DNA from: Acinetobacter sp. LoGeW2-3 | GTDB taxonomy: Bacteria > Pseudomonadota > Gammaproteobacteria > Pseudomonadales > Moraxellaceae | Length of the DNA stretch: 64,000 bases | NCBI RefSeq assembly: GCF_002688565.1 | Contig: NZ_CP024011.1 | Coordinates: forward strand, 186,001 to 250,000 | Reading direction: 5' to 3' | Shown: positions 10,224 through 20,174 of the stretch, piece after piece | Numbering within the stretch: the first letter of the stretch is position 1 | Layout: each line of letters starts with the position of its first letter | Program-made: the position numbers and the translations under genes | The notes under the pieces: model-generated | The model's input: the letters and a program-made list of their open reading frames with translations, nothing else | Told to the model about the DNA's origin: nothing | Database searches by the model: none

Positions 10224-11933
10224 TTAATTTCTGTTTTGTCTTCTCATATTCTCAATTGATTTTTCAAAGTTTGTTTCTTTAACTTCTTCAGACCATTTTG
10301 TCCAAAAATCAATCGTAGCACTGAGTGGTTTCTGAGTTGGTTCATGAATTTTAATACGACTAGGAAGTAATACTGCATCACCAACAACCATTGCCTCACC
10401 CACATCCAGCAATGGTAGTTGCTCTAATAAACTGGCATAACTTTCAGGCAAAACACTTCTCACAGCACTCTGATCATCAGAATTTGTCAACCTTAAAGAG
10501 ATAATATTATTGCATTGGCTTAATATCGTAGTACTAACATCAGAAGGCCGTTGACTCACAATTAACAAAGCAACACCATATTTTCGTCCTTCTTTAGCAA
10601 TCTTTTCAAAAGTTGCAACTGCTCGTTTTTCTAATGGGCTATTAGGATAGTTTGGTAAATATAGATGTGCTTCATCACATACAAAAGCTAGAGGTCTTCT
10701 ACTAGCAGAATCAGTCCAAAATTGTACTTGATACGTTAGTCGAGAAACTAATCCGATAATAGTTGGCAAAATATCAGCAGGCACATCAGAAAAATCTACA
10801 ACTTTTATATTGCTTTCAGCAAATGACATTAATTTTGCAACAATATTATATAAGGATTCGTATTGAAGATATGAGGAATCATTTTGAAATAGAAAGGAGT
10901 ATCTTTTGTCATTAACACGACTTTTAATCCTTACAAGTAACCGTGTTAATTCTCCATGATAGGGACCATTTTTATCTTTATTATTAGCACCCGGGACTCT
11001 TTCTGTATTTAAATATTCTAATCGCTCTAATAAGTCTTCAATTCTATAAGGAATAGGGCTATCAAATGTTAAAGTTTCTATAAGGTCAGCTTTATTATTA
11101 TCTTCTAAAAATTTTTTCTTTAACTCCAAAATAGTATTTTGAACTAAAACAACTTGGTTGTGAGCAGTAAACTCACTACCATCTACAAAAAGAGTCTGAA
11201 TTTCATCATTATTAAGTAACCAATAAGGCAAATATATATTTTCTGGTGAAGAAATATCATCTTCTGGGCCAGGAATTCTAAGTTGCTTAGCATAAGCTAG
11301 ACTTTTATATTCACTATGCAAATCATAAACAATGATATTAGAGGAAGGTAATTTGGAGGTATTTTCTAGTAAAGTAGCGACTGTCCAAGATTTCCCTGAA
11401 CCTGTACTTCCTAATATAGCAGCATGACGTTGAAACAGTTTATTTCCATCCAATAACGCTTTCGCCTTATCATCTAATTTGAAAACTCCTAATTCTAGTA
11501 AGCTTTTTGAATCTTTCTCATCAGATAAATGACCCATAAAAACTTCTAAATTTGCATCTTTTAAGACAAAACATTGAGTATCAATTTCAGGTACATGATC
11601 TACTGATCTAGTAAATATATTTTTTTGTTTACTCGCATCCCATTTTAGAGCCCCCATCAAAGTTACTTTAACCGTATTAACTACCGTTTCTTCCAAATAT
11701 TCTAATTCTTCTTCCTCTTCCGTTATACTAGTTGGACTTACTACAATAGACTTAATAACTTTGTCTATCATACCAATCAACCAATAATCATAAGCAATAT
11801 TTAATTTAGCAGCGATTAATTGATTTACTCGTGCTTTTTTTAAATTATTACTATCTTCTACTAATATTGATACTTTTCTAGTATCTACTTCTCTAACGTC
11901 ACCCAGATAATAAGATTCATCAAATGAAAACAT
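10224..11933 (-). CDS. HerA-family ATPase, partner of a SIR2 protein (anti-phage module)
   Basis: A 569-residue HerA/FtsK-type ATPase (DUF87 class). The N-terminal 140 residues fit a HAS-barrel, Walker A is GSTGSGKS at 175-182, Walker B is LAFVCDEAHLYL near 420-430, and a SQRPSDV motif follows, as in HerA helicases. Two bases separate its ATG from the stop of the upstream SIR2 gene, so the two are co-transcribed and probably translationally linked; AGGGAC upstream of the ATG is a good ribosome binding site. HerA proteins are hexameric DNA translocases. Paired with SIR2 they form a known defence complex that depletes NAD and degrades DNA on phage infection. There is no NurA nuclease next to it, which argues against a repair role. 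Base composition is clearly more AT-rich than metH and dhaK, so it was probably acquired. Confidence 0.88.
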   Translation of the reverse strand: MFSFDESYYLGDVREVDTRKVSILVEDSNNLKKARVNQLIAAKLNIAYDYWLIGMIDKVIKSIVVSPTSITEEEEELEYLEETVVNTVKVTLMGALKWDASKQKNIFTRSVDHVPEIDTQCFVLKDANLEVFMGHLSDEKDSKSLLELGVFKLDDKAKALLDGNKLFQRHAAILGSTGSGKSWTVATLLENTSKLPSSNIIVYDLHSEYKSLAYAKQLRIPGPEDDISSPENIYLPYWLLNNDEIQTLFVDGSEFTAHNQVVLVQNTILELKKKFLEDNNKADLIETLTFDSPIPYRIEDLLERLEYLNTERVPGANNKDKNGPYHGELTRLLVRIKSRVNDKRYSFLFQNDSSYLQYESLYNIVAKLMSFAESNIKVVDFSDVPADILPTIIGLVSRLTYQVQFWTDSASRRPLAFVCDEAHLYLPNYPNSPLEKRAVATFEKIAKEGRKYGVALLIVSQRPSDVSTTILSQCNNIISLRLTNSDDQSAVRSVLPESYASLLEQLPLLDVGEAMVVGDAVLLPSRIKIHEPTQKPLSATIDFWTKWSEEVKETNFEKSIENMRRQNRN

Positions 11934-11935
11934 AA

Positions 11936-12997
11936 CTATGTCCCTAAAATTTCTTTACTAAAAACTGAAAATTCCCATAAATTAATATCAAGCTCATACC
12001 AACTACCAAGTTTTTTATTAAAGACTCTTGCATTATCATTTGAATCTTGTTTGCAAATTACCCACATATTTTCAGAGCTATTCATCCACTCTTCAATTCT
12101 TTCATTTAAATCTCTTGTAATTACTAAAGCGTTATTCTTATTATTTTGAATTTTATTCTTTATTGTTCCATTTACTAACTGCATATCATTAAATCCAAAA
12201 CCCAAAAATAAAAATGAACTTGATCCATTCACTGCAGCATCATAAGCACTTAACAATGAAGTTCTATGCTCATGTAATTTTTCATATTTTGATAAACCAG
12301 GTGTTACCAATATACGCTCAACTGTAAGAGGCTTCGAATGTGTCCAAATATCACTCTCAACAACTTTATCTTTATATAAAAAAGTATTAAGAGACCCATG
12401 AGGCTTATAAAATTTAATATGCTTTTTTAAGGCTTTTCTCGGTGGTCTGCGACCAGTTGACGGAGTAATATGCTGATGATGATTACAAGACTTTTCCCAA
12501 TCTAAATGTTTAATAACACCTCCGCTAAATCCGGTACAATAAGCAATATTGTCTGATACTAGACTATATTCACAAAGTAAATCATAGTTAGGAGTTGCAA
12601 CATTCAAGACTTGATTTTCGCCAATAGAATTAAATAATTTATTAATTATTTTTCTTAAGCTCCATGAAACTTTTCCATCCAAAATTTGAGTTGAATATTC
12701 TTTATCTATTGAAGCTACAAAATTAGCTGTATTTTCAACTATCCTATTAATTAATTCAGTTGAATTAACTTCATTCATAGAATTTTCAAAATCTATTCCA
12801 TTATTAAGTTTATCAAGAACAGCCTGCCATTCTTCTAACATTACTCCTGATAGAGTACTAAACTCATTTTCCAAATATTGTTGTAATGCTCCCATACCGA
12901 AACGAGTATCAAGTGCACAAGAGGTACCTGTTCCAAATAACACAAAAGGAGTATCTAAGAAAAAATTTTGAAGTTCTGTGTAAATTTTACTTTTCAT
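11936..12997 (-). CDS. SIR2-domain NADase-type effector, first gene of the SIR2-HerA module
   Basis: About 353 residues from the ATG at 12997 (MKSKIYTEL); an in-frame start at 13024 would add nine residues and has no better ribosome binding site. SIR2 signatures are visible: FGTGTS at 21-26 for NAD binding, TPNYD with the key Asn at 137, YKPHGS with the catalytic His at 190, and GFGFND ending at Asp 251. In the known SIR2-HerA anti-phage systems this subunit hydrolyses NAD and assembles with the HerA ring; the same role is inferred here from motifs and gene pairing. All key residues are present, so it looks active. The gene is strongly AT-rich. Confidence 0.87.
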   Translation of the reverse strand: MKSKIYTELQNFFLDTPFVLFGTGTSCALDTRFGMGALQQYLENEFSTLSGVMLEEWQAVLDKLNNGIDFENSMNEVNSTELINRIVENTANFVASIDKEYSTQILDGKVSWSLRKIINKLFNSIGENQVLNVATPNYDLLCEYSLVSDNIAYCTGFSGGVIKHLDWEKSCNHHQHITPSTGRRPPRKALKKHIKFYKPHGSLNTFLYKDKVVESDIWTHSKPLTVERILVTPGLSKYEKLHEHRTSLLSAYDAAVNGSSSFLFLGFGFNDMQLVNGTIKNKIQNNKNNALVITRDLNERIEEWMNSSENMWVICKQDSNDNARVFNKKLGSWYELDINLWEFSVFSKEILGT

Positions 12998-13261
12998 AGC
13001 CCCAAATTTATAAAATAAAAACAATAATATATATTAAAATTAGTTTGATTTTTACACAAAAATATAATTTTTTGCTCTTTATAAGTTTTATTTTCTTTTC
13101 TGAAAAAACTTAAAGATTATCTTTCGTTCAATTTTGTCCTAACTTTTCTACTCTATTATTTTTTAAGCTCTCTTTTTTACATTTTAAGTTTTATTTGTTT
13201 AGTAATTTCAATAATAATAAATAGATATTAATCTCCCAAATCCATGACTATTGGTGTTCCA

Positions 13262-14992
13262 ATGAAGAAACTCATGAACGATGCTGAAAACATCGTTGTC
13301 GAAATGTGCAAAGGCTTTGTCCTGGCACATCCAGAACTGGCATTTAATGAATCTTATAAAATCATTTCCCGAAAAGAAAAACACCAAAATGTCGCCCTGA
13401 TCAGTGGTGGCGGTAGCGGTCACGAACCTGCTCATGCGGGCTTTGTCGGTCAAGGCATGCTGGACGCTGCCGTATGTGGTGACGTGTTTGCCTCACCTTC
13501 ACAAATTCAGGTCTATAAAGCCTTGCAGCAAGTCGCGACTGACAAAGGCATCCTGATGATCATCAAAAACTATTCTGGCGATATGATGAACTTCCAGAAT
13601 GGCGCAGCATTAGCAACTGAAGATGGCATCAAGGTTGATTACGTCAAAGTGGCAGATGACATCGCGGTAAAAGACAGCTTATATACAGTCGGTCGTCGTG
13701 GTGTAGCCGGCACGGTCTTCGTGCATAAAATTGCCGGTGCTGCTGCATCTAAAGGTTATGAGCTTGCTCGCGTGAAAGAACTGGCACAAAAAGCTGCGGA
13801 CAATGTGATCAGCCTTGGTTTCGCCTATTCCTCTTGTACCGTTCCAGCCAAAGGCACACCAACGTTCACTTTGGCTGATGATGAAATGGAATACGGCGTA
13901 GGCATCCACGGTGAACCGGGGATCCGTCGTGAAAAAATCCTGCCGTCTAAAGAACTGGCTCAACGCATTGTCGATGACCTGTTTCTGGATCGTCCTGATC
14001 TGACTGAAGTTGCAGTTTTGGTAAATGGTTTTGGCACAACACCACTGCAAGAACTGTATGTATTCAATAATGATGTATGTGAACATCTGGCAAGCAAAGG
14101 CATCAAAATATATCGTACCTTTGTTGGCAACTACATGACCAGTATCGACATGGCCGGTGCATCGGTTTCCCTGCTGGCTGTGGATGATGAACTGAAAACT
14201 TATCTGGATGCAGAAGCCAATACCCCTGCATTTAAAATGGATGGTTCACCTGCACTGCCATTTGAGTTTGCTGCCAAAGGTCAAACGGCTACACGTACAG
14301 TAAATACCGATGTTGAAACGCATCCTGAACATGCTGTGATTGCCAATGAACAATTCACTATTGAAAACATGCGCTATGTGGTCGATGTGATGAGTGCCTG
14401 CATTATTAAAAATGAAGTGCCTTTCTGTGAACTGGATGCCCATGCAGGCGACGGCGACTTCGGTATGAGTGTTGCCAAAGGCTTTAAACAACTCAAACGC
14501 CAGTGGCATGAATTAGTTCAGGCTGAACAGATGGATGATTTCTTGCTGAACTGCTCCATGATCATCATGGAACATTGTGGCGGTGCTTCAGGTCCAATCT
14601 GGGGTTCTGCATTCCGTGCAGCAAGTAAATCGATTAAAGGCAAAACCACATTATCTGTGGCTGATTTTGCTGAGATGCTGCAAGCAGCAGTAAAAGGCAT
14701 TCAAGTCACAGGCGAACGTTCATTTGGTCGTGGCGCAGTCGTGGGTGACAAAACCCTGATTGATGCTCTGGTTCCATGTGCAGATTCTTGGTCTGCAAAT
14801 ACCGATAAGACTTTTAAAGAAAACTTTGTTCTAGGTGCTCAAGCTGCTGTTGCCGGTGCAGAATCAACTAAAGACATCGTGGCGCGTATGGGGCGTGCAG
14901 GTACGGTCGGTGATCGAAGTCTGGGATATCCAGATGCCGGTGCGCATGGTTTAGGTGTAATCTTTACGGATATTGCTGAACATATTAAATAA
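13262..14992 (+). CDS. dhaK: Dihydroxyacetone kinase, fused DhaK-DhaL (ATP-dependent)
   Basis: A single protein of about 576 residues carries the substrate-binding DhaK half and the nucleotide-binding DhaL half, as in Citrobacter-type ATP-dependent kinases; no PTS partner (DhaM) is needed or seen. DhaK features are [16 protein letters not shown] near 38-55 and GIHGEPGI near 215, with the histidine that binds the substrate covalently. DhaL features are [10 protein letters not shown] with metal-binding aspartates, HCGGASGP, and [17 protein letters not shown] at the end. An upstream ATG at 13244 adds six residues; 13262 (MKKLMND) fits the family better. It phosphorylates dihydroxyacetone to feed glycolysis. 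The 264 bases upstream are extremely AT-rich and contain no gene. Confidence 0.93.
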   Translation: MKKLMNDAENIVVEMCKGFVLAHPELAFNESYKIISRKEKHQNVALISGGGSGHEPAHAGFVGQGMLDAAVCGDVFASPSQIQVYKALQQVATDKGILMIIKNYSGDMMNFQNGAALATEDGIKVDYVKVADDIAVKDSLYTVGRRGVAGTVFVHKIAGAAASKGYELARVKELAQKAADNVISLGFAYSSCTVPAKGTPTFTLADDEMEYGVGIHGEPGIRREKILPSKELAQRIVDDLFLDRPDLTEVAVLVNGFGTTPLQELYVFNNDVCEHLASKGIKIYRTFVGNYMTSIDMAGASVSLLAVDDELKTYLDAEANTPAFKMDGSPALPFEFAAKGQTATRTVNTDVETHPEHAVIANEQFTIENMRYVVDVMSACIIKNEVPFCELDAHAGDGDFGMSVAKGFKQLKRQWHELVQAEQMDDFLLNCSMIIMEHCGGASGPIWGSAFRAASKSIKGKTTLSVADFAEMLQAAVKGIQVTGERSFGRGAVVGDKTLIDALVPCADSWSANTDKTFKENFVLGAQAAVAGAESTKDIVARMGRAGTVGDRSLGYPDAGAHGLGVIFTDIAEHIK

Positions 14993-15008
14993 GATTGCCT
15001 GATGTAAT

Positions 15009-15036
15009 AAAGCCTCGACATTGTTCGGGGCTTTTT
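15009..15036 (+). terminator. Terminator of the dihydroxyacetone kinase gene
   Basis: An AAGCCTCGA/TTCGGGGCTT stem with one G-T pair is followed by five T residues. Confidence 0.8.
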
Positions 15037-15045
15037 ATTTATATT

Positions 15046-15197
15046 CTTACCTCAATCCTCTCTTACGCCTCCTTTAAAGCAGTGCTTTAAACTCGCTCAG
15101 GGATAGGGAGTAACATATGTCTATTTGCTTCAGTAATTTAAAAATGGAATTCCCTCTCCTTACAGGAGATGAGCAGCACTGCTGCGCAAGGAAAAGG
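15046..15197. repeat. GC-rich palindromic intergenic repeat, copy B
   Basis: Shares with copy A the order CTCTCTTACGC, TTTAAAGCAGTGCTTTAAA, CTCGCTCAGGGA, and later TTCCCTCTCC. The right end has diverged and contains an extra AGCAGCACTGCTGC palindrome. It fills the gap between two convergent genes. Confidence 0.7.
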
Positions 15198-16472
15198 TTA
15201 TTTATACTTTTCCAAAAACTTTTCCAACTCCTCCGTCACCACCACCCTTTTTCTACCCTTTAACTGATCTTTATCCAGTAAACCTTCTGAGTCTACAACC
15301 AGCACTTTATGTCCATCCTGTTTTAAACGATCGACACCTTCAAACAGCATTCGGGCACCAACATCATGCATCAGAGTGAGATTGGTTAAATCGAGAATAA
15401 TGGTGCTTTTACCTTCCGGTTCATCCTGCAAGATTCGTAGCAGCATTTCAGACTCGGTAAACTGCAACACGCCACGCAGTTCATAAACCACGACGTTATT
15501 CTTTTTACCCACCGTATAACGGCTTTGCAGAATGGTCTGTGCTGACGGCGTACCTTCCATGAGATGCAGTCCCATATCATGCGACAGATTTTCAAAGATT
15601 CTGACACCACGTACACTATTACCATGCTCATCAATTTTTGGGGAAAATACCGCAATCCCCACTTGCCCTGGCAGCACTCCAATAATGCCACCTGCCACAC
15701 CACTTTTGGCCGGAATACCGACTGTCGTCAGCCAGTCTCCAGCAGCATCGTACATACCACAGGTTAGCATGACACTGAGTAATTGCCGGACTAAAGACCG
15801 ATCCAGCAGCCGTTTTCCCGTCTTGGGGTTTACACCACCATTGGCCAAAATACTGGTAATGACTGCTAAATCTTTTACTGTGACTTTAATGGCGCATTGC
15901 TTGATATAGCCATGCACGATTTCTTTAGGATCTTCATCCAGCACACCCACCGTACGCAGCATGTAACCAATCGACATGTTACGAAAAGCCGTTTTAATCT
16001 CGGAGTTATAGACTTGCTCATCAAAGGACAATTCTCGCCCTGCCAGCCCACTTAAGAATCGTCGGATCTGTTCAGCGCGGGACACAGTTTTTTTATAAGG
16101 AATCAGAGAATGCGTGGTAATCGCACCTGAATTAATCATCGGGTTTTTAGGAATATTGCGTTCTTTTTCCAGCGAAATCTGGTTGAAAGCCTCACCTGAT
16201 GGCTCTACCCCAACTTTTTCCAGTACCTGTTTTAGCCCTAACTCCTTGATTGCCAGTGCATAGGCAAAAGGCTTGGAAAGAGACTGCATGGTAAATTCAA
16301 CGTCATCATCTCCTGCAGAATAGATGGTCCCGTCTACGGTCGATAGCGCAAGTCCGAGCTTGTCAGGATCGACTGCGGCAAGTTCAGGAATATAATCGGC
16401 CAGCGCGCCTTTTTCATTATCATGGCAGGTAGAAAGCACATGCCTTAAATAGTCGGGAACAGGTGTTTTCAT
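15198..16472 (-). CDS. glsA: Glutaminase A with C-terminal STAS domain
   Basis: The first 310 or so residues are a serine-dependent beta-lactamase-like glutaminase, which turns glutamine into glutamate and ammonia. The catalytic Ser-x-x-Lys is S64-L-S-K67 within QSLSKPF, and PMINSGAI and a GVAGGIIGVLPG loop are also visible. Residues from about 325 to 424 form a STAS domain like those of anti-sigma factor antagonists, with a hydrophobic strand and DLTNLTLMHDVGARML. Plain GlsA proteins are about 310 residues, so the STAS extension accounts for the length of 424. The extension may sense a ligand or mediate assembly. The gene is monocistronic. Confidence 0.92.
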   Translation of the reverse strand: MKTPVPDYLRHVLSTCHDNEKGALADYIPELAAVDPDKLGLALSTVDGTIYSAGDDDVEFTMQSLSKPFAYALAIKELGLKQVLEKVGVEPSGEAFNQISLEKERNIPKNPMINSGAITTHSLIPYKKTVSRAEQIRRFLSGLAGRELSFDEQVYNSEIKTAFRNMSIGYMLRTVGVLDEDPKEIVHGYIKQCAIKVTVKDLAVITSILANGGVNPKTGKRLLDRSLVRQLLSVMLTCGMYDAAGDWLTTVGIPAKSGVAGGIIGVLPGQVGIAVFSPKIDEHGNSVRGVRIFENLSHDMGLHLMEGTPSAQTILQSRYTVGKKNNVVVYELRGVLQFTESEMLLRILQDEPEGKSTIILDLTNLTLMHDVGARMLFEGVDRLKQDGHKVLVVDSEGLLDKDQLKGRKRVVVTEELEKFLEKYK

Positions 16473-16746
16473 CCAGATGGATCCTTAAAATTTTTATATT
16501 ATTTCCACCTTAAATTTTTAGGAAAAAACTACAAGTATTGCTGGGTAGCATTTTGCAAATAACCAGCATTACTTTAAACATAAGCTATTTGCCGCTATAA
16601 ATCTTCAGCATCAAAAGATCATGCAGTTTTATTTTTTCAAATTTTCAAAATGATTGAGTGGATAAATATCGTTCTTATATTTTTATAACTATGCTTAATT
16701 ACGGAAAATGATATTATTCATACAATAGCTAATATTCTAACCCAAC

Positions 16747-17886
16747 ATGCTGACTTCAGATTTTACTTTTTATAGCTTACTGGTGCCGAGTATTATGTCG
16801 AGCTTGGGGATCATCATGCTATGTATTTCCCATTATAACGACTTACCGCATTATTTAAGCTCCTACGCCTATGCACTGATATTGTTTGGTTTGGCTATAT
16901 TACTCAATACCATTTTATCTGGGTCAGCATTAATAGAAATCTCAAGTCTTGTTGCTATACTTTATTTTTTATCTTGTGCATTTCACAGTAAAGCGATTTA
17001 TGAGCGTTTAACTGTCGACTATTTATGGCCCACCTATATTTACTTGATTAGCTTGGGTGCATTTGGCATTTATTACTATACCCAAGTGACTGCAGACCAG
17101 ACTGCCCGTTTGCTGATTATTGGGATGACTACCGCAGCGATCTATCTACACCGCCCGATTGTTTTTCTTCGGACTCCCACACGTTTGCGGATCGACCGTT
17201 ACCTGAAAATCTTTACCTTTGTGACTGCGGTTATTGCCATTGGACGTGCAATCGTATTAACTGCTTTATTGAATGATGAAGGCTTTGTCGCCCATTACGA
17301 ACCGGCTTGGGCATTTACGCAACTGTTACTGCTTTTAATTGAACTGATCTTTTTAGGGATGTTCATCAGCTGTGCCATTTTGGACCTGGTATTAAAGCTA
17401 GAACAGGAACGCTATCGCGATCCACTGACCGGATTATTAAACCGTCGTGGACTTGAAGCCTATATTCAAAAAATAAATTCCGATCCTGACTTACAGCATG
17501 CGGTTTTGATGGCAGATTTAGACCATTTCAAGTCCGTGAATGATCGTTACGGACATCAGGTGGGTGATTTGGTTTTACAGCATATTAGTCAGATCTTTAA
17601 AGCCAATATTCGGAAGAAAGACCAGGTTTCACGTATTGGTGGTGAAGAGTTTTTGATTGTCTTGCCCAATATTCAAAAGGATGCTGCTTTTAAAATTGCT
17701 GAACGAATCCGATTACAACTTGAAGATACCCCATTACAGCATGAGCAGCAGCATATTGATCTAACCATCAGTATAGGCGTTAGCTTTTTCAAGGATCCGG
17801 CAGAGATTGAAGAAGCCATTTTAGCTGCCGATCAAGGCTTGTATCAGGCCAAACAAATGGGGCGCAATCAGATTCAATCTGCATAA
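16747..17886 (+). CDS. Membrane diguanylate cyclase (GGDEF), first of a tandem pair
   Basis: The first 210 or so residues carry six or seven hydrophobic segments with no recognised sensor family, followed by a short helix and a GGDEF domain. The active-site loop reads GGEEF, an active variant, and RKKD lies five residues before it, which is the classical RxxD inhibitory site for c-di-GMP feedback. DPLTGLLNRRG opens the catalytic domain. The protein should make c-di-GMP at the inner membrane. The next gene, 256 bases downstream, is a paralogue with the same architecture. No strong ribosome binding site is visible before the ATG. Confidence 0.92.
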   Translation: MLTSDFTFYSLLVPSIMSSLGIIMLCISHYNDLPHYLSSYAYALILFGLAILLNTILSGSALIEISSLVAILYFLSCAFHSKAIYERLTVDYLWPTYIYLISLGAFGIYYYTQVTADQTARLLIIGMTTAAIYLHRPIVFLRTPTRLRIDRYLKIFTFVTAVIAIGRAIVLTALLNDEGFVAHYEPAWAFTQLLLLLIELIFLGMFISCAILDLVLKLEQERYRDPLTGLLNRRGLEAYIQKINSDPDLQHAVLMADLDHFKSVNDRYGHQVGDLVLQHISQIFKANIRKKDQVSRIGGEEFLIVLPNIQKDAAFKIAERIRLQLEDTPLQHEQQHIDLTISIGVSFFKDPAEIEEAILAADQGLYQAKQMGRNQIQSA

Positions 17887-18142
17887 AATCATTTTTACTA
17901 GAGATACATTAAAAAAATAATCACGAAATTTATAATTAAATTATTAGTTTATTTTTTATTCAATTTGAAAAATAATTAATTTTCTTACAATGTTTCAGAT
18001 ATTTGCGATGACCATTTTCCATACAAAATTTCTCAATTTTTATTTACACAAAATAATAAGAAACTCTGTTCTATTTTTGTTTATTTTTGCTAATTAATAT
18101 AATGTTATTATGCTTAGAATCTCTCCCTAATATTTCCTATAA

Positions 18143-19294
18143 ATGTTCGATGCCCAGCTGAACTTTTACAGCATACTCATCCCTATTACGATTATCTGTC
18201 TGGGGATTGCGATCGCCTGTCTGTATATTTTTCAAAGACTGCCACGCTATTTGGCAAGCTATTCGCTGGCCTTGGTCTGTGTCGGTTTTAGTCTGCTGTT
18301 GCAAACTGTCCTCACTGAGGATTTTCTAGAAATTGTTTTAGGCCCGCTTTTCGCCATCTATTTTCTAGGCTGTGCATTGCATATCTATGCCATCCATGAA
18401 CGCCTCCATCTGCCCCCTCGTTGGCCTGTGCTGATTAGTCTGATTTTTTTGGGTTCGGTCGCCATTTTTTATTTTTCTGCGATTGAGCAGCAACAAGTGT
18501 ATTCACTACTCGTGACCAGTTTTACTACGGCTGCCATTTTCCTGCATCGCCCGATTGCACTGTGGCAGCACCGTGCAAAACTAAAAATTGACCGGACGTT
18601 AAAAATACTCATTTTAGTGGTCGTGTTCTTCATTATCATGCGTGCAGTGATTTTTAGTTTCCTGATGCAAGGCGATGACCCGCTCTCCTCTTATGATGGT
18701 TTATGGGCGTTTACTCAGTTACTTCGTCTCTTAGTCGATATTATATTTTTAAGTTTGTTCTTTAATGGTGCTTTTCAGGAAGTCGTTCTACGCCTGACCC
18801 AAGAACGCAATTATGACCCATTAACTGGTTTATTAAATCGACGCGCCTTAGAGGAACATCTGACTAAAATTGAAAATCAACCGAGTACACAAAGAGCAGT
18901 ATTAGTTGCAGATCTCGATCATTTTAAACAGGTCAATGACCAATATGGGCATACCTTTGGCGATCTTGCCCTGCAACATGTCAGCCAAATTTTCCAACAA
19001 AATATTCGCAGCTCGGACAAAGTGATTCGTATGGGAGGTGAAGAGTTCTTAATTTTATTGGATCGTTGCCATCAAACGAAGGTATTACATATTGCAGAAC
19101 GCATTCGCAGCTCTGTAGAAAATACACCACTGCAATACCGCGGTGAGTGTATTCGTATAACGGTCAGTATTGGGGTGAGCTTTTTTAAACAATCTGAAGA
19201 GTTTGAATGTGCTTATCACCAAGCAGATCAACTGTTGTATCAAGCGAAAAATGAAGGCCGTAATCGCATCCATTTTCAGCCAAATCACGCCTAA
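18143..19294 (+). CDS. Membrane diguanylate cyclase (GGDEF), second of a tandem pair
   Basis: Same layout as the upstream paralogue: about 210 residues of hydrophobic segments, DPLTGLLNRRA, then RSSD five residues before GGEEF, so the catalytic loop and the inhibitory site are both intact. The two proteins align along their full length, including the membrane part (for example IDRxLKI and the AFTQLLxLLxxxIFL region), which points to local gene duplication followed by divergence. The gap between the genes is very AT-rich and may hold a separate promoter. The signal each membrane part senses is unknown. Confidence 0.92.
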   Translation: MFDAQLNFYSILIPITIICLGIAIACLYIFQRLPRYLASYSLALVCVGFSLLLQTVLTEDFLEIVLGPLFAIYFLGCALHIYAIHERLHLPPRWPVLISLIFLGSVAIFYFSAIEQQQVYSLLVTSFTTAAIFLHRPIALWQHRAKLKIDRTLKILILVVVFFIIMRAVIFSFLMQGDDPLSSYDGLWAFTQLLRLLVDIIFLSLFFNGAFQEVVLRLTQERNYDPLTGLLNRRALEEHLTKIENQPSTQRAVLVADLDHFKQVNDQYGHTFGDLALQHVSQIFQQNIRSSDKVIRMGGEEFLILLDRCHQTKVLHIAERIRSSVENTPLQYRGECIRITVSIGVSFFKQSEEFECAYHQADQLLYQAKNEGRNRIHFQPNHA

Positions 19295-19312
19295 CCCACT
19301 TTGATTGGCTAT

Positions 19313-19340
19313 AAAAAAGAGCATCAGCATGCCCTTTTTT
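19313..19340. terminator. Bidirectional terminator
   Basis: A GAGCAT/ATGCCC imperfect stem flanked by A and T runs lies between the convergent cyclase and dehydrogenase genes. Confidence 0.7.
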
Positions 19341-19349
19341 ATCAGATGA

Positions 19350-20156
19350 TTATTTCACCTTGGTTTTACGAATCATCTTATACAGCATCTTCGGTGAAAT
19401 ACGGGATACGATGACACCCAGTTTTTCCTTGGTACCACCGACCACAATATATTCCTCCCCCTGCTGTAAGGCTTTGACTGTCTGTTTGGCAAAGTCATCG
19501 GGAGCCAAGCCATTTTCAATCGCTTCATCTTGTTTGGCTTGAGGTTTGCCTTCACCATTAAGTGCATTAAAAGAGACATTAGTTTTCACGAAGCCTGGGA
19601 AAATCACCGAAACCTGAATCCCCTGATCAGCCACCTCAGCACGCAAACTGTTGGCCCACATATGAATTGCACCTTTGGCTGCTGAATAAGAAGCGCGGTA
19701 CTGTGTGCCCAGCAAACCAGCCACACTGGAAATAAATGCAATACGTCCCGACTTCTGTTCCAGGAAAGTCGGCAATACAGTTTTAGTCAAAAATACTTGT
19801 GAGAAATAATCTACTTCCATAATGGCACGTTCAGTTTCCATGGTGGTTTCCTGAATTAGTGCACGCAGACTAAGACCGGCATTGTTAATGAGCCAGTCAA
19901 TCCGGCCTTTATTTTCCAGCACCTTAGCATAGGCTTTCTCCACTTGAGCTTCATCGGTAATATCCGCAATAACAGACAGATGTTGATCAGGATTCGGCAA
20001 GCTGAGACGGACATTTTCCAGTTCTTCAAAACGGCGAGCAGTTAAAATTACCTGCGCCCCCTGTGCTGCACATTCTTGTGCCATTGCCTTACCAATCCCT
20101 GAAGATGCCCCAGTAATCCATACCACTTTTCCATTTAAATTTTCCAGCTTTGCCAT
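19350..20156 (-). CDS. Short-chain dehydrogenase/reductase
   Basis: A classical SDR of 268 residues. The NAD(P) loop TGASSGIG is at 15-22, NNAG at 91-94, the catalytic Ser in FISSVAG near 143, and Tyr157/Lys161 in YSAAK. An arginine pair (TARR) after the second strand suggests NADP preference. The C-terminal tail is basic (KMIRKTKVK). The substrate cannot be told from sequence; many such enzymes act on acyl or short ketone substrates. GAGGGA is a good ribosome binding site. The uncharacterised gene 18 bases upstream on the same strand is probably in the same operon. Confidence 0.9.
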   Translation of the reverse strand: MAKLENLNGKVVWITGASSGIGKAMAQECAAQGAQVILTARRFEELENVRLSLPNPDQHLSVIADITDEAQVEKAYAKVLENKGRIDWLINNAGLSLRALIQETTMETERAIMEVDYFSQVFLTKTVLPTFLEQKSGRIAFISSVAGLLGTQYRASYSAAKGAIHMWANSLRAEVADQGIQVSVIFPGFVKTNVSFNALNGEGKPQAKQDEAIENGLAPDDFAKQTVKALQQGEEYIVVGGTKEKLGVIVSRISPKMLYKMIRKTKVK

Positions 20157-20174
20157 TGATCCCTCTGTCTTTTG

